The notes under the pieces: generated by a model
Told to the model about the DNA's origin: nothing
The model's input: the letters and a program-made list of their open reading frames with translations, nothing else
Database searches by the model: none
Shown: positions 51,401 through 63,400 of the stretch, one piece after another
How the letters are laid out: each line of letters opens with the position of its first letter
Position numbering within the stretch: the first letter of the stretch is position 1
Origin: Steromphala cineraria
Lineage: Eukaryota > Mollusca > Gastropoda > Trochida > Trochidae
Reading direction: 5' to 3'
DNA length: 64,000 bases
NCBI GenBank assembly: GCA_916613615.1
Contig: OU744725.1
Location: 8,848,708-8,912,707 of the forward strand
Program-made: the position numbers and the translations under genes

Positions 51401-54400
51401 GGACAACATTGGATTTCAAATTATCATTCTCAACAATCAATTTATCACATTTTTCTTGCAATACTGCATGCACATCAGTCAAAGAGCTGAGTTTGCTCTC
51501 AGTCTCCAAATGCTTCACATGCAAAGTCTCAAAGGAATCTTTGGTTTCAAGCAATTGAGATTTCATGCAGGACAGTTCATTCTCCCTAGACTCAAGCTGG
51601 GCATTCATGGCATGCACTTTCTCAGACAGGGACTGCACTTGAGAAGAAGAGTCTGCAGACAAAGTCTCAAGCAATTCTTTGGACTCTTGTAAAGACAAAG
51701 TTAAGGAATTCACATCTACAAGTCTGTCCTTGAGTGTACACTCAAGGTCACTCACCCTCACCAAGGCACTGGATTTCTCAGAGTTCACAGTCTCTAGAGA
51801 GGAAGACAACTTTGTATTTTCCTCTTTTAGCACTAATAAGTCTGACTTCAATGTATCTGAAGTTTCGGACAGAGCTCTATTGTCCGTAAAGGTTTCCTCA
51901 AGTTGCTTTTGTAAAGAAAGCTTCTCTTCCAACAATTGACTTCTCTCAGCCTCTAATTTCCCAACTTCTTCTTTGGACATATTGAGTTCGTCTTGGGCAG
52001 TTTCTAAAAGTTCAGATTTACTTGTAAGACATTCATGTTCTTCTGTCAACTTCTGTTTCAAGCACTGAGTTTCAGACTGAGCTGCATCTAACTCTTGTAA
52101 CCTAACATCTAACATGTGCGTGTGTTCTTCACACTTTTGTGTACTCTCGTCTAACATCTGCTGACATTTCTCTAGCTTGGTATTGGATTCAAGCAACATG
52201 GTCTCATGTTGTTGTACAGTCAAAGCTAGAGATTCTCTCTCCTGTAATAGAACTTCATTACTCTGTGTAAGTGCCCTCACCTGACCCTGGTCCTCCTCCA
52301 CAAGCTTCTCCAGGTGAATGATTCGAGCTGACATCTCCTCTTTCTCTTCTTTCAACTTTTGCACAGCTGTCTCTACACCTGAACACTTCAGATTCAGCTC
52401 CTGGACTTCAGCGCCCATTAGCTGAATCTGACTATCCTTCTCACCACAAATACGAAACTGTTCCTCCAGATCTGTTTCAAGATTCTGGATGCGCTCGGAC
52501 TCAGCCTGAGCATGAGTGTTTAGTTCTTCAAGGTTAAGCACCAAAGAATGTATCTTCATGTCCTTCTCTTCAAGCACCTGCTGTGTGTGAGAAGAACTCT
52601 CGTCCATGGACTCAGAAATTGAACTGATTTTAATATTCTTTTCATTGATCTCAGTTCTTAACTGCTGCATCTCTTGTAACATTTCACTCTTTTCTGTTAG
52701 GGCAGTATCAAGATCAGATTTTAATCGTTCAGCTTCTGATGTTGCTTTGGACAAATCTGACTTCAAGGATTCACACAATTCACTAAGAGAGGACACCTCT
52801 TTTTCCTTGTCACTTATCACAGTGTTCAGTTTCGTGATCTCAAGGTGAGTTATTTCCAAATCTGACTCTACACCTGATGACTTAGACTGGAGACTAGCAA
52901 GTTGTTCAGCAAGGTCTTCAACAGATTTATCCCCACTGGAACACACTTCCTTCAGTTCTTCAATTGTTTTATTGCACTTTTGTAAATCTGATTCTTTTTC
53001 TTCAAGACACTTTTTTACATATTCATGATCACCAACCAGCTGCTCATATTCACCTTTTGTTTTATTATGTAAGTCTTTCTCACTTTCAAGTTTATCACGG
53101 AAAGATTGTTCCCTATCTGAATAATCCTGAACCTGTTTCTGAAGAGTCACCATTTCCATGCCCTTCTCTTCAGTTTCTTCTTGCAGGGCACTTTGTTTAG
53201 AAACCTCATTCTGGAAGTCAGATTTCAATTTTGAAATTTCATCCTCAAGGGCTATACAGTTTTGTTTCAGGGAGACAATTTGAGTATCTTTGCTCTCTAG
53301 TTCATGTTCAACATCAATCTTTTCATTCTTGAGTTTAACAAGATCTTCCTGGAGAGCCGAAGAAGCCTTCTGTTGCTCTGCCAGTTCGACCTCCATCTCC
53401 GAGAGCTGGGTGAGGAGGGTGTGAGTCTTCATTTCGAACTCCTTGCCCTTCTCACTCTGGCCCTCCTTGAGGACCTCCAGCTCTCGGGACATCTGCTTCA
53501 CCTGCAGTTCCAGAGTAGATGCAGCCTCAGCCTTGTCTTCCACCGCTGACTTGACTCCCTTCAGTTCCTCTGCCCTCTCCTCCAGGGAGTGAGTCATCTG
53601 CAGTATCCGATTCTCTCTCTCCGAGAGTTCTGATGTCAGTCTTTGAAGATCCGATTCTGAGCTTTCTATTGCAGTTTTTAAAGCATCCTGTGAAGTTTTA
53701 AGTTGAGTTTGAAGATCTTCAGATGATTTCCTTGCCTCTTTAACTTCACTTTCAAGATTGGATTTGGTCTGTTCCATCTGTTTCAAGTCTTCCTGGACAT
53801 GCTGATACTTCTCATCAAGATCGGTCTGAAATGGAGATTTTCTTGGCATTATTACAGTTAAACATTCATATAGCAGACATATCAACAAAAAGCAATTTTT
53901 TAAATGTAAAATATTGTATTGAAAAACAGTTGAATTATCTTGTTTACAAATAAATCAATTTGGCACTTTTTTTAAACAACTGTTTATTCAGCATGTTGCG
54001 ATTAATATCAAGCAAATGATTCATCACTTTTAGGTTAAAATGATGTTGAAACTACAGAAAAGGGAAACAATCAAAGTACCCACAATGCAATATCATATTT
54101 TCATTCACTTTGTAGCTTCCTACAAATTACTTAATAATTAACTTAATTTCTGAACACGATTAAACAAGATTAACAGAAACAATTCTTTTTTGACAAGCAT
54201 CAAATTTACACAAAAAATAACATCACCTTTAACAATTCTATTGAATAACACTAAATGTTTTACCTTTTCAGTTTGAAGCGCTTCAAGTTCCTGTTTCCTG
54301 TCATCACTCTCCCTACCGAGAGACTGGAGCCTGGTCTGCAGATCATCACAGGAGGAGGTCAGCGTGTTGATCTCATCCTTCTGCTCCTTGCTCAACTCAT

Positions 54401-57400
54401 CCTGGGACTCGAGACTGGCCTGGAGCTCCTTCAGCTGGAATATACAACCAGACATTTATAAATTATTGTGTCTCCATAGACATAAGGATAGTAGGTACGA
54501 ATATAAGGGAATTTAGAAGAGGAAAACTAGATTTTCTGGATTACGAAAAGTTTATTGTGAAATATGAGGTTTTTCCATGATAAAAAATTTGTTATCAAGA
54601 AAAATATATCTTTTAGTTTTCGTACATATCAAATTATCTTGAACTTCACACTGTCACAGTGGCAAAGCGTGGTTCTTAACGACTGCTAAACATGAAAATA
54701 TACCTGTTATGTCAATATAAATCGAAGTTTATCATGTTATAAATGAAATATCTGTCAAATTAGATATTGTCAAACATTTATTCCTCACTCATTTGGATAA
54801 ACATTGTGTAAGTCATAAGAGAGAAAGTAATCATTCTAAAGCTTTGAGTATTATTTCTATTTGTTTCCATTGTACACATCCATTGAGAATTGATTCTGTA
54901 ACCTAAGGAACAAATGACTTAACTTTAACCTTCACAATGTCACAGAAAGTAGACCAGGTAGGGTCACTATAGCATCACTCAATACTGCTGTCACAGAAGG
55001 TATGGTCATATGAGCTCTGAATTTACAAGTAACCAACTGAGGCCTGGTGTGCTAAAAAACATTAACTCAAAATGTCACAGAAATTAAGGTCACCTTAGCC
55101 CTGAGCTCCTCGTTCTCCTTCTCGAAGGCAATGACGGGTCGCTGATCACTCTCAATCTTGTCTCTCAGTCTCTCGAGATCTGCCTGAAGCTCCTGTCTCT
55201 CTCGCTCCGTACCTGCAGGTATACAGGTATGCATGGTTAGAAGTTATAAGGATCCATACCCAAGGGTGAAAATACAGAAATACAGAAAATACACCATGCC
55301 ATGCCATGCGCACATCGGGCCTAACAGGCCAGATGAGCTAAAAATACAGAAAATACCATTCTTCTCTCAATTGCAATTTCATCATGGTCAGACCCCAACA
55401 ATAGTGATAGAGGAAGAATCATTGTGTAACTGTAGGGTGGTCTTACACAGAGTTAAAACACTTTTCATACAATATAATATTTGTGCCACACTCCTTCGTG
55501 TAGAAGCACAATGCAGTCACGCAATGAGCCTTCCTCCATGAAGATGTGCATTAGCTTCTTTTGAGTAGTATACAATCAAAGGCTGTCAGTACCTATAAGA
55601 TGTCCACTTACCATCTCTAGATTCCTCGGTCTCAGCCATCTTCACCTCCAGCGCCACCTTCTCTCCCTGCAGGGTCTCGATGAACGACTGGCTCTCCGTC
55701 AGTCGCTTCTCCAGCTCGCTCACGGTGCCCTCCAGGGTGCCTGTCTTCTCTCTCATACTCTCCTGGTGAAAGATCAACTTTCCTTTAGAAATACTCTATA
55801 TTGATCCCCCAGATCAAACAAGATGCATGAGCAGATACATGAGTACAAAAATTTCTGACTAAATATCCCTTTGAATACAAGTAAAGATTGGGTGTAGGTG
55901 AAGCCCTAGATGAAGTCAAGGATGTATGAACATATACAGTTGAACTCGGATATAGCGAACAATTTTTTTAAGTCCCCTCAAAAGCAGACAGCTAACAAAA
56001 TTTGTTGGTCCCTTGGAGTTCTCAATTTCCGTGTTTTACTGCAGATATTTTAAATAATAAAATTATCTTATCATGTTAAACTCATCAATTGAATGATTCT
56101 TGTCATCAGCTAAGAGTTGTCATCAGTACAGAAGAAGATATCTGTCCAAGCCCTCGCCTGGTCAATATAGAAAGCTATTTTCAATACTATCAACCACCTG
56201 ACTTTTTAAACTCAACTCACCATGTCTGCCTGAGCCCCCTTCTGGAACTGCTCCAGCTCAACGACCCTCATCTCGAAGGCGACGCGACTCTTCTTCTCCA
56301 CGTCCCTGTCCTCCTGAACCTCCAGCAGCTGGCCCCGAGCAGAGTCCAGTTCCTCCCTCAGTGTCAGCAGTCTCTCCTGCTGGCTGCTGTCGTGGGATAC
56401 CTGGTTCTGGAGGGGCGGAGGGGATATGTTAAAAACATTATTGCAAAATGATTGATTCTATAATTTTAAAATAAAAGTACCGAGGGTACAGAAGCTCACC
56501 TTAAAATGAATGATGTGGTATTGGTTTAATTATAATGTAACCATCTTTTATATAATTGATTATGGCTGCCATCATGATGTTTTTATCTTTTAAAATACTA
56601 GTCTTCTTTTGGAAACGACTAGAGCTTGAACAAACATTAATACATGAATGATATCATCATCATAAGTTAACAAGCAGTAGGTTTTTGTATAACTTTTTTG
56701 TATATCTATGGCTGAATTGGTGACCATCTTGTACTTTTTAATCTTCAAAATGCTACTTTTATGTGGGCATCCGTATTAATTTCATTATGATATCTTGATT
56801 GGTTTAGGTGTATCCATTTAAATGTCATTGACATTACTTACAGGATGGTGGGCACTTACATTTGTTTTGTAGTGAATCATTAATATGATTTCAAGATTAT
56901 TTCACTGATAGTTATGCTGCATGGGATATTGAGAATCCCAAAAGTACAGATTTTTCAAGGAAAATGAATGACTGATTGAGAGGAAAGTCATAAACACATC
57001 AATGCATAAGACACGTTTATTTTGTTCACATCATATTTACATGTCAAGTGACCATGAGATGTCTTTCATTAAAGTATCAATTAATTTAACACTCATACAG
57101 TACTATAATGGTAAACATTTTTGCATTGTCAAATCAACAGAGAGATATGACAAATCAAATTTCCTTACTTTTCTTACTAAACCCTTTTCGATTTTCATCT
57201 GCATATTTATTCCACATCAACTTATCATGTAGATTGCTAAACAGTAAACACAAAGCTTATTGTAGACAAGTTTTGTGTAAGTTGTTATTCTTAGAAAGAA
57301 CATATCACTGTCATGAGAATACAAGTCTATAACTTTTATTGCATACACATGGGCCATGGCCATATAGCATAATGCTCTACCATATCAAATGGGTCAGGTT

Positions 57401-60400
57401 GATTATGCAACAGACTAGCAGCTGTGCTTGTGATGCTAGCAGCCTGCCTTGGGATGTGTATTAGACAGCATAGTGGAATATCTGAACTCTGGTTGACCCC
57501 TTATGTGTGGTATTTAAAGGAATAAAAGGGAAATACCATTGTTTAAAATTTAACATGTTTAATGTGATTTGGTTTTTGCAGCTAGTTGCCATAAAGATTT
57601 TAAACAAATTGATCAATTATGTTTGTCTTTCATCTTAATTTTTTTTAGAAACACTTAAAAATATAGAACAACTTGCACGACAATCTTAAACATTCCATAT
57701 TTAAGATAATATTATGATTAGTAAGTTCAACTTTGAGAATTTATATGGTGCCAGTGATCACTTGATGAAAGCTTAAAATTTAATAATAATGATGTGTCAT
57801 CTGCAGCTGAAAAGTCAATATGGCTGCTATTGCGGCCATCTTGGATTCTCAAAACTGAAACGTCTACCTTTCTGTGCGGAATCACTATAGGTATAACATA
57901 CTACAATATAAAAATGATATCTAGATTGGTTTAGGAGAAATAGTCTTTGTCATGAAATCTAATTGAAAATTCAATATGGCTGCCATGGTGGCCATATTGG
58001 ATTCTCAAAACTTTAACGTCTACCTTTCTGTGCGGAATCACCATAGGTATAACATACTACAATTTCAGAATGATATCTGTATTCGTTTAGAAGGAGTAGT
58101 CTTTTTCATGAAATCTAATTGAAAATTCAATATGGCTGTCAAGGCGGCCATCTTGGATTCTCAAAACTGAAACGTCTACCTTTCTGTGAGGAATCACCAT
58201 GGGTATAACATATTACAATTTCAGAATGATATCTGTATTCGTTTAGAAGGAGTAGTCTTTTTCATGAAATCTAATTGAAAATTCAATATGGCTGTCATGG
58301 TGGCCATCTTGGATTCTCAAAACTGAAACGTCTACCTTTCTGTGAGGAATCACCATGGGTATAACATATTACAATTTCAGAATGATATCTGTATTCGTTT
58401 AGAAGGAGTAGTCTTTTTCATGAAATCTAATTGAAAATTCAATATGGCTGTCATGGCGGCCATCTTGGATTCTCAAAACTGAAACGTCTACCTTTCTGTG
58501 GGGAATCACCATGGGTATAACATACTACAATTTCAGAATGATATCTGAATTTGTTTAGGAGGAGTAGTCTTTTTCGTGAAAGTTTACGGACGGACAGACG
58601 GACGGACGGACGGACAGACGGACGGACGGACGGACGGACAGACAGACGGACGACGGACGAAGCGCCATGACATAAGCTCACATTTACTTTGTAAAGGTGA
58701 GCTAAAAACAGAGATATGATTTTGCTATTTGAATAGATAGATGGCTGGAATTTTAATGCTGATCATGTTATAGTAATAATTATCCTAAACTTCTATAAAC
58801 AGCATTTAAGTAGTTGTACAAGAAGCTGTACCAAAATGTCATCTCCTTGAAATAAGTTTTTTGAAGAAATCAGACATTGTCAGAATAAAGAGTTTTGATC
58901 CTAACTATGTCAGGGGATACATATCTGCAACTTTCATTATTCCACATACTGGCCCCTACACAATTAGTTGCTGTTTGTTACTGCAAGGACAACATATTTA
59001 TAACTTGATGCTACAAGATTTCCCAAGAACCGACCTGATCAACAGTGGCCTGCAGGTCGGTGACGATGTGACTCAGTTTGTCCCTTTCCTCGTTAGAAGC
59101 ACTCAGCTCAGCCTCTACCTCCGCCTTCTGTTTCAGCAGGCTCTCCTTCTCTCCTTCCAGGTCCTTCAGACTGCCTTCCAGTTGCACTGCAAACATAATC
59201 ATTACATTGTACACATAACTTCATTTTCAAACGTCTAAGAATATTCAAGCGTTTAATGGTAATAATTGAGTAACCTTTTTCAAAAATAAAATATTAATTT
59301 ATGGAGCCAATGCCAACATATCACAGTTTTTATTCATGATCAATAGATTGCACCTTGATAGATTGTTTATTTTCAATAACAACTGTACTTTTGTATCGTG
59401 TATGGTGACATGAATGAAAGTGAAAATCATACCTACTCTAAACTTTGCTCTACTCTAAATACCAAACTATTTGCAAAAGGCAGAATTTCAGCCACTAGAA
59501 GCCAGACTGAACATTCCTTCATATTATTTTAAGCAAAAAACAGGTTCATATAACAAAGAACATTAGGAGAGTTTTTTAGCATTAGTTTAAGATTCTAATT
59601 TATTTCGACAGTCCCAAATGTGAGTGTAAAACAGGCCTCACCTTGTTGGAGGCGGAGCTCCTCGAAGTCGACCAGTTTGAGTTGCAGGTGCCCCTTCTCA
59701 TCCTCCAGCTCGGCCAGACGGTTCTTCAAGGTCATCACCTCGTCAGCTAGGTCATCTCCCTGGAGGGTTGAGAAGGAAAATGTATTGAAGAGATACACTA
59801 TGTAAATGTGAAAGCAAATTTGACACAGTTTAAGATTGGTCTTGGTTTTGTTATAAAATAATATTCATTTCTTCTATGATTACTAAATGAATGATGAAAT
59901 ACTCAAATAGATGAGGTTTACTTCTTCATGCATTTGAAAAGCTATCCTATTTTGATAATATATAAAAAAATATTTGGAAAACATAATCTTGACTAGATTT
60001 GGCTGTATATCATAACAAATTCCCCAATGATGACAAAATGAATTATTTCCTTTGTCATGCTTAGATTCTGGGTTTTGATCTGATCTTTCCTCAATTAAAT
60101 TTTCTTTAAAAGAGTTATGATAGAGGTTTCCAAGCTCTGCCTTATTGCGTACAGTCCAAATATTTTGAGAGGGAAGGAAGGACTCTCATTCATAAATATT
60201 TACAAAGGAATACTTTCATTATTGTGACATATAAACAAAACTCACCTTTCTTAACTGCTCCACTTCCTTTTCAAGGTTTCTGATCTTTGATGTCATTTGT
60301 GCTTTCATTTTGAGCATTTTAGTTTCTCCTTTCCCTCCTTCCTCTGACTTCTTGGAAGCCTCCAGTTTCTCAGTTTTGTCCCTGACCTCAGCCTTAAGCT

Positions 60401-63400
60401 GATCAACCATGACCCTGAGAGCTTCAACCTCGTCAGAATCACCTCCAGAAGCAGCTGCAGGTCTCTGGGCAATCTCAGCCTTCAATTGATCCACCAAAGT
60501 TCTCAAAGCTTCAACTTCATCAGAATCAACTGATGGTTTGCCAGAAGGAACAGAGTCTTTGTTTGCAATCTCTGCTTTGAGCTGGTCAACCATTACTCTG
60601 AGAGCCTGAACTTCATCAGAGTCGGAGGATGAGGCAACAGCTTTCTGCCCCGAAACCTTACCTTGACCTGACAGAGCCTGCTGGTATCTCTCCTGAAGGG
60701 CATTGTACTGTTCACTTGCCTGATTGTAGGCAGTTTCATACTGAGTGAGGGTTGATTTTATTGTGTGTAGCTGTAGATCTTTCTCACTTTTTTCAGTCTC
60801 ATGCTTTTCAATCAAGTCCTTCTGTTTAGTTTCAAGTCTTGCTTTCTCAGATTTCCATTGAGATTCACTATCAACAAAATTTGCCTGTAATAGCATGAGT
60901 TGCTCTGAAGTGGCCTGAAGTTTGTCCTTAACAGATTTCATCATTTCCTTATTCTCCATAAGATCTGCTTCCTTCTGTGTCATCTCTGACTGAAGGATCT
61001 GAATCACTTTCATCTTCCCATCCAAAACTTCATTTGTGTCCTTTAACTTCTGTTCGAGCATCTTCATGACATGATCGTGGATATTCACCTCACCACGGGA
61101 CATTATCTCCTGAACATCCTTCTCATGGCGAGATATCAGCTCCTTCAAGTCCCCTTCCCTTGTGTTCAAGTCCCTCTGAGTGTCCCTGATTATATCTCTT
61201 AGTTTACCAATTTCTACCTCTCGTTCATGAAGTGTTTCTTCAAAGTATTTCTGAGTTTCGGTGAGCTTCATGTTGAACCTGTCTGTCTCGACCTTGAGCT
61301 TGTGTGCCTCCTTTGTGATGTCATCATTAAGCAGAATGATTGTTTCCTCGTTATGCTCTATCTTGGTTGTCAGTTTAACAATCAGAGTGGCCTGTTCCTG
61401 GATGCTTTGATCCTTCTCCTTGATAGAGCCTTGAAGAATCTGAAAGGAATTACATTATTTTTTAAACATGTTATTTGGATGAATAGTTTTTAATTCATGC
61501 ATAATCAAAAATATTCCATGTTTTTTCCCTAAATTTATTCTGGGATTCATGTCTTACACAGACTTAATGCCACACTGCCAGACTATTTTTCACACAATAT
61601 AAACTTAACAGGTACAACTTTAGAATATGTTCCCCACTAAATAAGATATTTTGGGATTTAACCCTTGGTTTCGCGCAAGACTGACTTTTTAAGCCAATGG
61701 ATATTTGTTGACTATACTACAAAGTTTTAGAGTTAGTTTGTCTGGTGTTAGGATTGATAACGTACAGTAGAAAAAGTGGAGAACATATTGTTAATTTGCT
61801 CCACTTAATGAGATCGATACTAAAAACATTTAATGTCTTCTAGAGAATGTACCTAAAAAGGTGAAATTTGCAAATGATACAATACATTGTTGTAGTAACT
61901 AACCATCTTCCAAATGCTCATCAGGGACAGTCACAGCATTCTTAACAAACAAACAAACACATCTGAAAACAACCTCTCACCTCCACAACCTTGTCGCGAC
62001 CCCGGATGACCTCATTCTTCTCTCCAACGAACTCCTGAAGGTCCATGACCTTGCGGTCCTGTTCAAGGATCTTGTTGTTGAGCTCCATGACTTTCCGATC
62101 CTTGTAGACCATCTGGGCATACATCTCCTGCATCTGGGACTGATAAACAACTCACAGTTCATGCACTGCCATGCTCCATGCCTTGTCATAATTCTCATCC
62201 ACACATCATGCAGTGGACCTCATGGATTTCATAAACCAAGGCATGATGATGATGCCATATGGAGAAATTAATTGGGTCTTGATTACCCATGCTGGATTGA
62301 TAAAAATGCCTTATCCTCATATTGGCAGTGATTTGTTGTCATGTTGTTTTTATACCTTAAACCATGATTATCATACCATATGGTGAAAAAAGGGCATGAT
62401 TACCATGCCCTCTGTTGCCAATGATTCTTGATTATTCTTCATGAGGTTATATCAGAGCTTGAAGAGTAACCTTTATCTAGGATTGTCATTTCACCTATGT
62501 GAAGGGCTACAATTTTCCATGCATATGACTTTTTCATTTATATTTTCTTGTCATTCTTTTCATGCTCTTGGGCTGGTTTTTATCAAAGCGAGAACTTTTC
62601 AAGCTGAGACTAACTTGTGATACAATAAGAGAGATTTGTGTTTTCAGCAAAATGCATAAGATAGTTATAGAGAGGACAGGTGTGTGAGTTGGGTACTCAA
62701 AGCATAAGAATTACAGACAATTTGGATCGAAGGCAACCTCTCAACAATGGTGATGATGATGAACATGAATGTGATACTAAATGTTAATATATTTACATTT
62801 TCTAACTAATCCACAAATGTTATAGACCTACTTCTATTCATGGTAATTTGTAAACAACCAATTCATCACGATAACACGCAATTGCTGCAATTAACCAACA
62901 AACTTGGTTAGTTCTCTATTGACTATACCTCACATTTTCGCAGTGAATGAAAAAGTGCAAAGAAGTAACATTTCAATTGATGTTATTTTCCCACACTAGG
63001 AAAAACCATCCAGTGGTAACCACTGATCCTGACAGAACTAGATATAAAATTGAAATGAAAAGACTTTCATCGAGACTTATTCTTGAGAAGTTGATATAGA
63101 GTTTAGATTATTAAAGGTGTCATATTCTTGTCAACCTCATTTCAGGCAGTAAAACATGTTTCGATGCCATAAATAGAAAATGGGTGAGATTCAAAAAGTG
63201 ACAAAAAAATTCAAGTGACGTTTCACTTTCTGACCATGATGTACTGTTACAAAAACTTGAAAGATTCATTTTGCCAAACTTAAATTTAAGCAATTGATTT
63301 CATTTAAGATCCATAACAACTTCTTAGAATCAATCTCATGTGGACCAATAACAAGAGAGGGAGACACCAATAAAACTATATCCCCGATATCTTACCTCTG

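Noticed and set aside
36544..53549. Dozens of plus-strand ORFs of 60-150 residues opposite the golgin exons
   Set aside because: They are antisense shadows of the coiled-coil codons (Ser/Phe/Leu-rich) with no splice logic or family resemblance.
58451..58681. RPSVRPSVRP-type protein
   Set aside because: It is a translation of the GGAC/GACA simple repeat.
62220..62420. Possible inverted element with CATGATTATCATACCATATG-like pieces
   Set aside because: Pairing is scattered and short; no ends or target duplication could be set.
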